From Triparma columacea (lineage: Eukaryota; Sar; Bolidophyceae; Parmales; Triparmaceae), in the NCBI GenBank assembly GCA_030267965.1, contig BRYA01000310.1, forward strand, positions 62,001-126,000: a stretch of 64,000 bases of DNA, written 5' to 3'. The notes below the pieces were generated by a model. It did not search any database, was not told where the DNA came from, and saw only the letters and a program-made list of their open reading frames with translations. The position numbers were made by a program, and so were the translations under genes. Below, piece by piece: positions 22,170-33,854 of the stretch; position 1 is the first letter of the stretch; every line of letters begins with the position of its first letter.

Positions 22170-22757
22170 TTAAAGCTCCTTCTTTGAGGCATCTCCGTCA
22201 GCCGCGCTCGAATTATTGTCGTTTTCGACCTTCTTGTTACCCAAGAAACTGAGAAACACATTGTAGCCTATTTGGATGGAGTTGATGTAGAGGAGCCTCT
22301 GAGCGGGTGGGATAAAGGCAAAGTTGATTGTGTGGGCGGGGACCCACACAGCCCAGCTCCCCATGACGGCGGTCTTGAGGTCGGCCTGGATTTTTGCGAC
22401 GTAGTCATTCAGAGACTTCCCTTCGACAGCATTGAGGTAGCCAAAGAACATGAGACCAAAAATTGGGTTCCAAATGGTCTGATCGATGAGGACCTTCGTT
22501 GCTACCGTGACGGGCTTCGTTCCAGGGAGCTTGCTGTCAAGCATACCATAAAAGTAGTGCCCCGTGGTCCCATGAATGAAGAAACCAAAGCTGCCAAGCC
22601 TGGCTGTCCTCATGAAATCATAAGGTTCGTCAGACTCGGACACAAACTTCTGCGCCAGGACATCCCCGGCGGTGAAACCCACCAGAGAAGTGATGGCCTT
22701 AGTTAAGAGGGGGCGAGTCTCAAGGAGACGATTGTAGGAAGACCACAGCCTAGACAT
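22170..22757 (-). CDS. Mpv17/PMP22-family membrane protein
   Basis: Single exon, 195 aa, starting at the ATG at 22757 (MSRLWSSYNRLLETRPLLTK). The family signature is clear: LLETRPLLTKAITS, GDVLAQKFV, RTARLGSFGFFIHGTTGHYFYG, KVLIDQTIWNPIFGLMFFGY, WAVWVPAHTINFAFIPPAQR, and the C-terminal QIGYNVFLSFL. Four hydrophobic segments are predicted by eye. Members (Mpv17, PXMP2, Sym1) sit in the inner mitochondrial or peroxisomal membrane and may form small-molecule channels. The sequence does not decide which organelle. Confidence 0.93.
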   Translation of the reverse strand: MSRLWSSYNRLLETRPLLTKAITSLVGFTAGDVLAQKFVSESDEPYDFMRTARLGSFGFFIHGTTGHYFYGMLDSKLPGTKPVTVATKVLIDQTIWNPIFGLMFFGYLNAVEGKSLNDYVAKIQADLKTAVMGSWAVWVPAHTINFAFIPPAQRLLYINSIQIGYNVFLSFLGNKKVENDNNSSAADGDASKKEL

Positions 22758-23266
22758 CACGTAACTAACGACCCCGTGTTAGAACCAGCTGCTGGTAAAG
22801 CACGCGAAACCTAATGTACATTAAGCAATAACAAAAGGGGGGCATATGAAGGTCAAAACATAATTGTGACCCCGCCCTCAATGGGGGTTAATGAGGTCAC
22901 ACTCAAAATTTAGACTTTGTTGGTTCTATTTTTGCACGTGATTGTAAGAGCTGATTGCCCATGGCTGTCCAATAACCCAACAAAACAGCCCATTTTCCCG
23001 GAACCCGGGAGGGCTCGACAGGGGGGAGCTGATTTATCTAGCCAAAAAAGGAGCGAAGCTCTGTCGCAAGAAACGGCGCACATATTAATAGAATAAAACA
23101 CGAGGTGACGGGGGTTTCAAACGCATTAAGCGACGATAGATCCCAAACTTACTCACAATTTCTTTGCACCTTTTATCAGCAGGGGCACATATTCTCAATT
23201 TTTGAGCTTGGTTTCCCGCTTCACAGCGCAGTGCACAAGCCACAAAATCAAAAATCTAGTAAAATA
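22758..23266. other. Divergent intergenic region
   Basis: Separates the Mpv17-family start from the plus-strand gene at 23267. Holds a GTGACC...GGTCAC imperfect inverted repeat around 22866-22900 and otherwise no supported feature. Presumably both promoters. Confidence 0.55.
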
Positions 23267-24421
23267 ATGGGAAGAGGTCGAGAAAAGGCAAAAACGAAGC
23301 CACTTCATGAAATCCCCCCACATGCAACCGAGGGTTCAGATGGTTTGCTGTATTTGGACCCTGGCAAGGTGAGGTTGGGTTTTGAAGAACATTTTTTGTA
23401 TTAATCGGAGTGCTTTTCGAGGGGGGGATGGCATTAGGGGTGCTTTTGAGCTTCTTATCTTGTTTTTGGTGACAGTGCTTGTGCAGTGGTCGACTTCTTT
23501 CTTTTGTTACCTTGGAGAAGCGAAGCACGAAAAAAGGGTAGCGCCTGTGACGTAAACTTATGCATTGTGCGGTGGATGTCTAATTTGGTGCAACTGGTTC
23601 GAAAGGAATCTATCCCCTTACACTTAGTTTTCTCATCCTCATGACAGATTAGGTTTCAGCACTCCAGGGTAAAGTCGCACTTCAGCGGATGTGGCCGAAG
23701 CGTTCCAGGGACATTGGACGATATAAGGCAGGGAAGGATGCTGTTCACCGATCTCCCTCCCATCCAGGTAATAATAGGGGACGTGAATGAGGAGGGAGGA
23801 GTCTGGTACTATTCCCTCAACAACCGGAGGCTTTGGGTTATTAAGCAGCTGAAGAAGGAGGGACTCGTGGAGAGGGTCGGAACTAGAGCGAGGAGATTCA
23901 GGGGGAAGGAGCCAAGGAGGTACTGCGTGGAGAAGTGCGTGCTGGAGGCCAACCTCATGGGGGGCAACCATGTATCAAAAGAAGATGTGGGAGAAGTGGT
24001 TAAAGGGGGGGACGCATCCGGAGACAAGCAAACCAAAGGGGGTGATGTGGGTTGTGGGTACGAGAGTGGAGGTATCGATGGTGTCGAAGATGCTGGAGTT
24101 GGTTTAGCTGGGGAAGTAAAGTGTGATGGTGATGACAATGAAGGTGGGGAGGAGGCTACTGGTGGAATCGTTGACAGCAGAGAGGTTGACGGGGAAACTT
24201 GTTTTGATGACCCCGACGACGGAGAGGCCGTACCAGTAAACGGTTTCGCGGCCTTCCATTTCGATGACAGCAGCTCAGAGGAGGAGACAGAAGAAGAAAG
24301 ACTTAGAAAGATCGAAAAAGCAAAAAAGCAAGCGGCGAAGAGGAGACGACAGAAGGAAGATAAAAGGAGACAAAAGGCGGCTCTAGAGGCAAAAGCAAGC
24401 GTTGATGAGACGGAAAGTTAA
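23267..24421 (+). CDS. Conserved unknown protein, ParB/sulfiredoxin-like N-domain
   Basis: Two exons, 23267-23368 and 23648-24421 (phase 0), 291 aa. Residues about 28-140 look like one compact domain: LYLDPGKIRFQHSRVKSHFS, CGRSVPGTLDDIRQG, FTDLPPIQVIIGDV and WYYSLNNRRLWVIKQLKKEG. Order and motif shapes (a residue-plus-Pro-Ile-Gln strand, then an N-N-R-R helix) resemble the ParB/sulfiredoxin fold. That is inference from pattern, not a family match. The middle is Gly/Asp/Glu-rich and probably disordered. The C-terminus is a charged helix (SSSEEETEEERLRKIEKAKK then KRRRQKEDKRR) that could bind nucleic acid or enter the nucleus. It converges on polyubiquitin, with an 88-bp gap between the stops. 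Confidence 0.7.
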
Positions 24422-24509
24422 AAGTGAAGCGATTTTCCGACTAAGTAAGCGGTACTATTTTAATCTCCTGTTCAAAAGAGTTGTTCCCACTGGAGGCGAC
24501 CCTTTCCCC

Positions 24510-25369
<860 letters not shown>

Positions 25370-25489
25370 CGTAAACAAACACTAATACAATAAGAGAATT
25401 TTGATCTGACAAACCAAGACCCAACTCTCCAGAACTCCTGAACACTGAGCCCTTGTAAATCCGGACTCGATGATGACATTTGAAGAAAG

Positions 25490-27622
25490 ATGCTTTGGTT
25501 TTTACCACTTCTCTATTTAGCTCCAGTTTTATCGTTCTTACTTCCCCCTGTACCCCACAGGGTGTATGTAGCTCCTCGCTCGGTATTTAAGAGGTTTTTC
25601 GGTGAAAATGAACCAAAAAAGGAGCTCCCTGAAGTGGAGATTGAGAAACGAAGGGTTGAAAAGGCTGCAAATTCTGGTGCTTTATCTCCTGAAGAACTTA
25701 TAAGCGAGGCCAAGAGGCTAAGATATGAGGCTAGTATTCGCGAGACAGAACTTAGGTTGGAAAAGCTACGACAAGCAAGGGAGATGTTGAAAGAATGTGA
25801 AAGTGACCGAGGTGACAGTGCTGACAGCAGAGTTGAGGGTAGTTCAGGGTTAGGCGGTGGTGCTGTGGGGATTAAAGATGCGGGTGATTGTGATATTGAC
25901 ACCATTGAGGGTGCAAAAAGAAATATTGAGAACCTCCTGAGGGAATTATCCGTGAATACCAAGAGGGAAGGACAAGAGGAGGAAGTTGGTGGAGAGAGCA
26001 TGAGGGAGGGCTCCAACGAGACTGAGGTGTTGGCTTGTTCAGATCCCATAGTCAACGACGCAAGCCGCACTCGAGAAGGAAAAGTTTCGGCCAACACCAC
26101 TTCACCAAGGTCAGATGCGATAAGTGAGATTTTTTCGGCTGCATACTCTGACCTCCCGGGCTTCTTGAAGCCCTTCGTTGGTAATTTATTGTTGGAGGAC
26201 AAATACAACGCAACGCGGAATGAAAAGGAGACCAATGCCGAAATTCAGAATATCCTAGCTGAAGAACTTGAAGAGGTTGACGAAGTGCTCGCCGCCAGTG
26301 GTATCTTTGGGAACGCCACGAACGCTACAGTATTGAGCCTGTTGGATGAGTTAAGTGGTTTCGAAGGGTCGCAGTCGGACCTTGAAATGATGGTATCTTC
26401 AACCATGCCAACATCCGTTACTGAGTCTTTGGTATCCCAAGAAGACCTCGACCTGCTCCAGAGTCGCGTGCTGAAGCCAAGCACGGGGTGGGAGTCCCAA
26501 AGCAAGGGGGAGAAAGTTCCTGGCGGCTGGATTATCAAGGGAAAGTGGAATGGGGGTGTGACTTTCGAAACTATTGACAAGCTTCTGCTCTCCGAACAAA
26601 AATCGAACTTCGGGGATATATCGGTGTGCTATGTAGTAGACCCAACCCCTCTTACTGAGGACGAGATCGAGCTTGGGCAAGAACCTTCTGGTGTTTTGTA
26701 CGTCACTAGGAAACCCGTTGTGAAGCAGAGTTGGCTTGCCAGTGTCGTTACCAGCTTCTCGCTTGTAAGCCTCGCTGTTTTCTCACTTGGTGGTTTTGCA
26801 CTTAACGATGAAGTTGTGCGGAGGCTCGAAGTAGCCCAAGAAACAACAGCAAATGTGGGGTGGCTTTTGGACTTGGCAAGACCTATATTTGTAGCTGTTG
26901 CAGCTCAACAGGCTGCAAAAGATATCGGTAGGATCCTCGTCTCGATATCCGAAGACGTGAAACTCACTCCACCTGCCATAGTTCCAAGTTTCAATTTCGG
27001 TATTCTTGGGTCAGTGGTGAAGTGTAAAACTAACGCCAACGACAGGAACGCTCTATTTGACCTCGGAGTAGTGGGTCCAAGTATTGGTATTGGTGTAGGA
27101 ATACTGATGTTGATCCTTGGCCTGTTCGCCACGTCCTCTGCGGCTGGAATCGAATTGTCTTCCTACCCGCGTCTTCCTGTCTCTTTTCTTCGGAGCTCGG
27201 CCCTTGCTGGAGGACTGGTGGATGCAATACTGGGGGATGTCCTGGGGGGGCCTGATCCAAATGCAGCTATTGCAATTCATCCCTTTGCTGTTGCGGGCTA
27301 CGCTGGAATCGTCACGAGCGCACTGAGTGCCCTGCCCATTGGGAACACAGACGGAGGGAGAGTCAGCCTTTCGGTATTTGGCAGGAGTGGTGCCAGCGTT
27401 GTCAATGGACTTTGTCTCTTCACCCTTCTCATTGCGGGTTTTTTGGGCTCGGATGTACTCCTCTACTATGGAGCAGTCGCAGCTGTTGCGCAGAGGGAAC
27501 TTGAAGTGCCGTGCAGGGATGAAGTCACAGAGACATCTACAGGGAGGGTTGTATACACTATCTTGTTGGGGTGCTTCGCAGCCATGGCGTTGTTGCCGTT
27601 GCCGATTTCGACCCCCTTTTAG
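25490..27622 (+). CDS. EGY/site-2-protease-like plastid protein lacking HEXXH
   Basis: Single exon, 710 aa. A signal peptide (MLWFLPLLYLAPVLSFLLPP) precedes a transit-like basic stretch. Residues 40-110 are a charged helix, and about 110-230 are low complexity. From about residue 320 the chain follows the EGY family of thylakoid site-2 proteases: WIIKGKWNGG, multiple TM segments, VKLTPPAIVPSFNFGILGSV, ALFDLGVVGPSIG, AIHPFAVAGYAGIVTSALSA, LPIGNTDGGRVSLSVFG. Counting back from VKLTPP, the zinc-binding HEXXH position (about residues 477-481) reads KDIGR: both His and the catalytic Glu are gone, while the downstream Asp (GNTDGGR) remains. Plant EGY3 is likewise a protease-dead member. Expected in the thylakoid membrane; role unknown here. 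Confidence 0.85.
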   Translation: MLWFLPLLYLAPVLSFLLPPVPHRVYVAPRSVFKRFFGENEPKKELPEVEIEKRRVEKAANSGALSPEELISEAKRLRYEASIRETELRLEKLRQAREMLKECESDRGDSADSRVEGSSGLGGGAVGIKDAGDCDIDTIEGAKRNIENLLRELSVNTKREGQEEEVGGESMREGSNETEVLACSDPIVNDASRTREGKVSANTTSPRSDAISEIFSAAYSDLPGFLKPFVGNLLLEDKYNATRNEKETNAEIQNILAEELEEVDEVLAASGIFGNATNATVLSLLDELSGFEGSQSDLEMMVSSTMPTSVTESLVSQEDLDLLQSRVLKPSTGWESQSKGEKVPGGWIIKGKWNGGVTFETIDKLLLSEQKSNFGDISVCYVVDPTPLTEDEIELGQEPSGVLYVTRKPVVKQSWLASVVTSFSLVSLAVFSLGGFALNDEVVRRLEVAQETTANVGWLLDLARPIFVAVAAQQAAKDIGRILVSISEDVKLTPPAIVPSFNFGILGSVVKCKTNANDRNALFDLGVVGPSIGIGVGILMLILGLFATSSAAGIELSSYPRLPVSFLRSSALAGGLVDAILGDVLGGPDPNAAIAIHPFAVAGYAGIVTSALSALPIGNTDGGRVSLSVFGRSGASVVNGLCLFTLLIAGFLGSDVLLYYGAVAAVAQRELEVPCRDEVTETSTGRVVYTILLGCFAAMALLPLPISTPF

Positions 27623-27999
27623 TCGATAAAAATAATTGGTCCGAACGATGTGGTATGCTTGAGCTCAACAATTAGGATTTTAAGTCGTTGAATTTGGTTT
27701 TAAAAAGATTAATGTCCTTTGGGTAGATTCCTAACCCTACAAACCCTCCCGGCAAATCTGCGGTGAGGGGATCGGTTAAATATTGTCCGTCTGGTATCTG
27801 TCATCTTCTCGGCCTCAGAAAGGAGATGTCAATTTCAGAAGGTGTCGTTTTTTTATGCGGGTGCAGTGAGAACTTCGTGACTTGGGCTTCTTGCCACGAT
27901 GTCTGGTTTTAAAACCTAGCGCCTGCAATCGCCGTGGATTTTCTGCACCCAGACCGTTTTCGGCCCACTTTATGACCTCTCACCTGAACTTAAAGCCTT
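27623..27999. other. Convergent 3' intergenic region
   Basis: Between the EGY-like and LRR/coiled-coil stop codons. No ORF of note and no recognisable RNA. T-rich stretches probably serve 3'-end formation on both sides. Confidence 0.55.
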
Positions 28000-30900
28000 T
28001 CACTCCTCATCCTCCTCGGTGTCACCCTTGTCAGATAAGATTTCGTTTGTTAGCGCAGTTATGTCATTGAGTCTTGAAAACAGGTCGTGCTCAATTCCTG
28101 TTACCATGGAGAGAGGAGGGGGGTGTAGCGGTTGCCGAGTTGTCTGTGGCGTGTGTTGTGGTGTGCTCTGGTGAGGAGAACGACCTTGAATCCCAATTTC
28201 CATCCTCTCCTCAATGTCTTCGTCGCAAGTCTCGTGCACGATGCTACTTTCGAAAACACTCCGAGGGGGGTAAGTCATTGCCCCCGCACTTGTCCCCAAA
28301 TGTATTCCACTGTGGTTCGATTCTCCCTGCCCCGTATCACTATCCTTTGCCCGCACTCTCCCTCCCACACTACTAACGTCGCCATGGATGCTCCTCACGC
28401 TCCCTCCTCCTGATGCGTGTTGTTGCCAGCTCATCGTGCTTCTCGCACTCCTGGCGGGGCTAATTGGTGTGCGTTCAGCGATTCCCATTCCTTCCCACAC
28501 ACCACCTACTCTAGCCTCGTAGAGCCTGTAGTCGCTTTCGACCTGCGACAGTCTCTCTCTGAGCTCTACGTTTCGTGCCTCGGCATCTTCGGCCCTATCA
28601 GTCAGATCCTTTTCTCTCCTCTTGCATTCCCCCACGAAGGTAATTAGCCTCTTCTCCCCTCTCGCCGCCTCTCTCAATGCAGCCTGCGCCCTCGCAGCAA
28701 GTCTGGCTCCGTCCTTTCTCGCCATGCTTTCTTTTCTTTTGCTCTCTCCTAACTCCTCTTCCCCTTGGTCAAGTCTAACCTTATACATCTCACAGCGCCT
28801 CTCAGTGACTTCAAGTTTGCTTCGTAGCCCAGCTTCACCCACGATCTTTTTATTGAGTAATTCTAGTTCTAGCTCCCTTTGTTCATTTCTTTCTCTCGCC
28901 TTGTCGAGATCACTCTTCAATCTAGAAAATTCCACCTCCTTCAATCTGTGCTGTTCCTTCCCAACCTTTACCAGCCTCGTCAAGTCTTCGATACTCTGGC
29001 CAAAACGCCTGCTTGCCGTTTCCATGGCCTGTGCCCTTGGCCCTTGAACACAAAGTCTATGGAGTGTGTCCATGCACCATGTCCTTTCCCTTGTCAACCT
29101 TCGTACCAATTCCTTCAATTCTGTGTCGCCCATCCGCTCGAGACTTCTAAAGAAGCTCTCTTCCTCTAATTTCCTCCCTGACAGAGGCAGCACCAACTCC
29201 AAATGAGCGATCTCGAATCTGCCATGTGGCTTGTTTGTCGTATCAAGAAGCGAATGAGTGTATACTTCTTCTCCGCTTTTTATCGCGATCTCGCTAGGCG
29301 ATGGGATGTTAAACTGTTTGTATTTCGACAATTCTGCCGCACCCCCGTCGATGCAGCAGAGAAGGAATTCCCCCCACGTCACGGTTGCATTCTGATCGTC
29401 TCTGGAGAGCGCTTCTTCGAGGGCCTTGAGAAGATTGAACCAGCTTTCAGAACCAACTGCGTAATCCATGGCAACTGCGAGGTTGCGGTCGCTCTTCAGC
29501 AGAGATGTAAGCCGCCTCACTTCGACTTTTCCAACCCCATTTCTCCCTTCCAATTTCTTAAATATTCCTCTCATGATGGCTTCAGCCTCCGAAGAGAGGA
29601 AAGGCCGGAGCTTGGCTATTCTCACGTCATTGTGCGTTTTATTCCAGGCTGCCTTCTCCGCCACGAATACAGCTTGCTCATTCCTCAGGTGAGCATCCTT
29701 GGCTGCGAGGTGAACTCCGAGAGTCTGCAATTTGCACGTGAGTTCGTTCAGCTTTTTCTCGTAGCGTTCGAGAAGGTCGCAGCCAGCACAGAGTGCATTT
29801 TCGCGAGCTTGGGCCGGGGATATACCTTTGTGCTGTTGGATGTTTTCGATTATATAATCCCCGCGTCTTCCGTACTTTTGAGCCGATAGGTTACTTGGGA
29901 CACTCTTTGAGCAAGGGTTGCCGCTGGTGAAATTTGTGACCCAATCTACGATGCCCACGGAGACTCGACGATGTTCTTTGGCATTGATTTCGCAGGAAGC
30001 GGCTGTCTCTTGAGCTTTCAAGCGCTTCGCAATTTCAGCCTCAACGAGCTTCTCGGCCTCAATAACTTTCGCTGACATAAGTCTTATCTTCGAGTCACAA
30101 ATACCCTCGACCTCACGAAGTCTTTGCAAAGCGTCGATCCTTGCCTTTTCGGCCCTCTCGGCACGGCATTCCGCTGAATTCTTCGTAATAATAGAAGCGA
30201 AAGCCGCACTTCTCCATTTCCTCAGAAGGGGGGCACTTTCTGGCGTTTCTCGACGTTCTGCCGCCGCAAGAAGTTCCTCCAGGGCTTTGATTTGTTCTTG
30301 GAGGGCCTCGACAAAGACAGGTCGTTCGGTCACAGAAAGGGGGGTTGAGGTGGAAGCGTGGTCTGAAAGGTGCTCTGTCGAAGCCTTCGTCTGAGTCGCG
30401 CATGTAGAAGAAGGTGTTGCTGGCTCACAGGTAGGTTCAGTCTGGGTCTGCATCTCGGACGCGACACCAAGACGGGTTGTAGAAGTTGACACTTCGGCGA
30501 AACCTTCGAATTTGGAATCCTGCCCTATATCCACGGCGATGCTTTCGTCGGCTGCCTCGAGTAGTGCTATTCCCACTGGGCTGGATACTGACATCACGAC
30601 GCCTATCGAGGTCTCGTCATATGGTAGTTTCCTTGAAGCAGAAGCTGAATCCGAAGCGTTAGTGAGGGTTCCGCTCACAAGGAGACTGTCGGTCGACGCT
30701 GATTGGTCGTCGTTGACCTTAATGCGAAGGCCGGGCGATGAAGGCGCCGAAGAAGGCCGCTCCTCCTCGGCAAGATTGAATGCTGCCGCTTCGGGAGAAA
30801 ATATTGCCTTGGCGAGAGGCATCTTTGACCTCGTTTGTGACGGTGACATGGCGTTTTCAGAGTGAGGCGACCGGGAGCGAAGTTCAGAGGCAGGCTCTTG

Positions 30901-31893
30901 GGGGGGTGACAGCAGAGAGGGTACGGTAGCAGGCTCCTGAGGTGGCCTTCGTGGCAGAGCATCAGCAATGAGCACGTCCGCCATGGAACTGGAGTCGTTC
31001 CCTGTCAACAAGTCTTCCTCGACCATAGCTACACCCTCACTACCCTCGATCTGCCCAGAAAATTCTTCTAGATCTCCAAGGCCCCCCATACCAACAGCGT
31101 CGGCGCTTGCATCTAGGGTTTCGATGTCGTGAAGGCTACCAAAGTCGAAGCTCTTCGATACTATTACGTCGGCATTGCTGCTTGCGAAGCCAACGGATGC
31201 TGAAGAAAGAGATGTCAAAGATTGAAATGAATCGACGCTCCTTGCTACATCCTCCGCAGCCATGGTTGTGTCAAGCACTGCGTCCAAGTTTGTTCCAGCC
31301 AAAAGCACCAAGACTCCTGGGAGTCCCTGCCTAAGTACCAACAGCTCGGTAGCGTTCCAAGGAACTTCAGGTTCCAGGGTGGATGAGAATGCGGGGGGTG
31401 AGGCAGAGGCAGAGGCAGAGGTAGATGCAGAGGCAGAGGCAGAGGCAGAGGCAGATGAAGGGGTGACATCAAGCACCCTCAAATTTGGACAACTCAGAGC
31501 AAGCTCCTCTACCCACAGAGAAGGTAAACCCATTAAGTTGCCACACAGGTTCAGCACCTCCAAGGAGGAGGGAAACCCAAAATTTGTCAAATCCCGAATC
31601 TCATTCCGGCTCAAGTCCAACACTTGCAGCCTCTCCATCAATGACAAGTTGATCGGGCGGCTAATGATGTTGTTGGACAGGTCCAACTTCTCCAACGTTC
31701 TCCTGAGGGGAGTCTCGCAGAGGGCGGACAGGTCACCAAAGAATAAGTGCCCATTCAGTCGGAGCTTTACCACGGGAGGGAGGGAAGAGGATAATTGCTG
31801 TCCAGTCGTAGCGCCAGCAAGGTTCAGAGCCCTGAGAAGCGGCAGTGTGAGCTTGGTGAATTGGGTTAACACCGGGGCGCCATCGTTGTCCAT
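28000..31893 (-). CDS. Large LRR and coiled-coil protein
   Basis: Single long exon, 1,297 aa from the ATG at 31893 (MDNDGAPVLTQFTK). Residues about 15-165 hold short SDS22-type leucine-rich repeats: LRALNLAGA, VVKLRLNGHL, LEKLDLSNNII, LQVLDLSRNEI, LEVLNLCGNLM, LRVLDVT. Then come a Ser-Ala run, about 350 disordered residues, and two long coiled coils (about 560-760 and about 960-1170), interrupted by a helical segment with EGRNGVGKVEVRRL and ATVTWGEFLLCCID that could be a degenerate EF-hand pair. The acidic C-terminus ends DTEEDEE. LRR plus coiled-coil proteins of this sort often belong to centrosome/basal-body structures; that is inference. Divergent from the TPH-like gene with 138 bp between starts. 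Confidence 0.75.
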   Translation of the reverse strand: MDNDGAPVLTQFTKLTLPLLRALNLAGATTGQQLSSSLPPVVKLRLNGHLFFGDLSALCETPLRRTLEKLDLSNNIISRPINLSLMERLQVLDLSRNEIRDLTNFGFPSSLEVLNLCGNLMGLPSLWVEELALSCPNLRVLDVTPSSASASASASASTSASASASPPAFSSTLEPEVPWNATELLVLRQGLPGVLVLLAGTNLDAVLDTTMAAEDVARSVDSFQSLTSLSSASVGFASSNADVIVSKSFDFGSLHDIETLDASADAVGMGGLGDLEEFSGQIEGSEGVAMVEEDLLTGNDSSSMADVLIADALPRRPPQEPATVPSLLSPPQEPASELRSRSPHSENAMSPSQTRSKMPLAKAIFSPEAAAFNLAEEERPSSAPSSPGLRIKVNDDQSASTDSLLVSGTLTNASDSASASRKLPYDETSIGVVMSVSSPVGIALLEAADESIAVDIGQDSKFEGFAEVSTSTTRLGVASEMQTQTEPTCEPATPSSTCATQTKASTEHLSDHASTSTPLSVTERPVFVEALQEQIKALEELLAAAERRETPESAPLLRKWRSAAFASIITKNSAECRAERAEKARIDALQRLREVEGICDSKIRLMSAKVIEAEKLVEAEIAKRLKAQETAASCEINAKEHRRVSVGIVDWVTNFTSGNPCSKSVPSNLSAQKYGRRGDYIIENIQQHKGISPAQARENALCAGCDLLERYEKKLNELTCKLQTLGVHLAAKDAHLRNEQAVFVAEKAAWNKTHNDVRIAKLRPFLSSEAEAIMRGIFKKLEGRNGVGKVEVRRLTSLLKSDRNLAVAMDYAVGSESWFNLLKALEEALSRDDQNATVTWGEFLLCCIDGGAAELSKYKQFNIPSPSEIAIKSGEEVYTHSLLDTTNKPHGRFEIAHLELVLPLSGRKLEEESFFRSLERMGDTELKELVRRLTRERTWCMDTLHRLCVQGPRAQAMETASRRFGQSIEDLTRLVKVGKEQHRLKEVEFSRLKSDLDKARERNEQRELELELLNKKIVGEAGLRSKLEVTERRCEMYKVRLDQGEEELGESKRKESMARKDGARLAARAQAALREAARGEKRLITFVGECKRREKDLTDRAEDAEARNVELRERLSQVESDYRLYEARVGGVWEGMGIAERTPISPARSARSTMSWQQHASGGGSVRSIHGDVSSVGGRVRAKDSDTGQGESNHSGIHLGTSAGAMTYPPRSVFESSIVHETCDEDIEERMEIGIQGRSPHQSTPQHTPQTTRQPLHPPPLSMVTGIEHDLFSRLNDITALTNEILSDKGDTEEDEE

Positions 31894-32031
31894 GGGGAGT
31901 GGACAAGGGGATTTGAAAAAAGACAATTTTCCTTAGATTTCTTTCCTCTATTTTTTTGTATTCATTTTAGGGACTTACACAACAGCATTATTCAACAGCC
32001 AAAACTCCATTCCATTTTTTTTAATTCTGAT

Positions 32032-33854
32032 ATGACGATCAAGGGCATTCACAGTGCCGCCTCATTGGCCAAGTTAACCGCTGGACGCAGGGCTAAGATC
32101 CAGAAATTGGCCGATCTCGAGGCAGAGAGGAGTAAGAGAAGCCGTCTCGAGAGTCTCCTTTCTCAGAAACTCGTTGCAAAGTATGGGACCAGGGTGAAGA
32201 GTGAGACCAATCGTGTCATCAAGAGGACGGTCAAGAACTTTCTTTCGGGTGCCTCGCACATTTCGGAAGCTGACTTGAGGTCTGTTGAGGTTAAAGTTAA
32301 GCAGGTGAGAGTTGCCCGGGGGGGAGGGGGTTGGATCCCATGCAGAACAGTTGTCTTCTTTTCTAACAACTCTAGTTTCCCCCCTCTCTTCTTTCAGGCG
32401 ATTGAGGAAGCTTCGATCTCGCGCCCCTCTGAGCCTGAGACATCTTTTATCCGCAGGGCTGAGGCTGAACAGGAGACCAATCGCGCCTCTCCCTCTTCTG
32501 GTGCACAAGTGACACCCCTGATTCTTGACCCTGATGACCCTAAGACCAACCCTTGGACGGTGATGGATACTCTCAAGGCGATTGAGGCGGAGGAGTCTCT
32601 TAAGGCTGACAAGATCAAGCTTTTGGCCGATCGCAAGGAGATGGCAAAGACTCTTGATGAGCAGATGTCGATTGAGGGCAAGCTCGCAAGAAGAAAGAAG
32701 CGTGAGGACGATGCTTACCTTGCACAGCAACAGAGGATGCTGAATGAGTGGAAGCGTGAACAGCAGGTGAGTCAATTTATCTTGAGCTGTTACTTTTTAC
32801 GAGTTCCTTTCTGCGAGTTGCTTTCTTCGCTACCTTTCTATCGCTGCCAGCTGCACGTTACCCTCGGTGTCTCGTGCTTCCCTATCTCATCCCCCTACCT
32901 ATCACTCCCCCCACCTCCTCCCTCCTTAAGTTCGCCGATACGATCTTGCACGAAAAGAACATGCAGATGAGGAAAGTTCGTCAGGAACAGATGGATGAGA
33001 AGAAAGCAAGGAAGCTGAAAGAGTTTCAGGACAACAGGGCGAGGGAGATGATGGACATTGCTGCTTGCAAGAAGGAGCTAGAAAGGGAGAGGACGGATGC
33101 TCATGTCGCTAAGATCGCAGAACGCAAGCGCCTGGATAAGATCAAGATTGCAAACCTTGAGAGAGAGAAAAAAATTGAGGCAAGAAAGCTTGAGGCGGCC
33201 AAGGAGGATTCTCGCCTTGCGGCCGAGTACATTGCGAAGGTTGACAGGGAGCAAGCTGCGCGTGAGAAGGCACTCGAAGACAGGATGTCGAGGTATGAGG
33301 AGATTGGGCAGCAGTGGGCTGATAGCGGGGCTGGCAAGCGGCAGAGGGAAGCCGAGATTGCTATGGAGAGGAAAATCCTCTCGGAAGCTGCCGCGAAGGA
33401 AGCGGCAGACCTTGACAGAGAGCTGAGTGACCTGGAGAATCTCAGGCTTAACAAGAAAATGATCATGGAGACAAATCTTGCCATGGCGAAAGAAAAGGCA
33501 CGAAGGGAGAAAGCGCAACATGACCATGACAGTATCTACGCCACTCGGTTTAGGAGAGAGGGAGAGGCTTTTGGGGCCGAGGAGGCGGCCAGGAAAGCTG
33601 TGGAGAGAGAGGAGGCAAGGAAACACTGCGAGCTTCTCAAGCTGCAGATTGAGGAACAGAAACTGCTGAAAAAGAGAGTGGACATGAGCGAGACAGAAAT
33701 GTCTCTCAACAGAGCTCAAATGGACCTTATCCTTAAGGATCCCATCACAGGGGCCAAGATTGTCAAGAAGCTCAACGAGAAACATACAATGAAGCAGTCT
33801 GTTGCTTTCAAGTACAAATCGAATGTTCCCGGCCTAAGTCGTCACGAGGAGTGA
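32032..33854 (+). CDS. Coiled-coil protein, TPH/ciliary-type
   Basis: Three exons, 32032-32304, 32398-32766 and 32931-33854, all phase 0, 521 aa. Almost the whole chain from residue 20 is one charged alpha helix rich in Glu, Lys, Arg and Ala, with segments such as EAERSKRSRLESLLSQKL, QMDEKKARKLKEFQDNRARE and KIANLEREKKIEARKLEAAK. This is the composition of trichohyalin-plectin-homology (TPH) proteins such as the ciliary microtubule inner proteins CFAP45, CFAP53 and MNS1. I cannot choose among them. The tail (TMKQSVAFKYKSNVPGLSRH) is not helical. The basic, Ala-rich start (IHSAASLAKLTAGRRAKIQK) is not a signal peptide. Confidence 0.65.
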
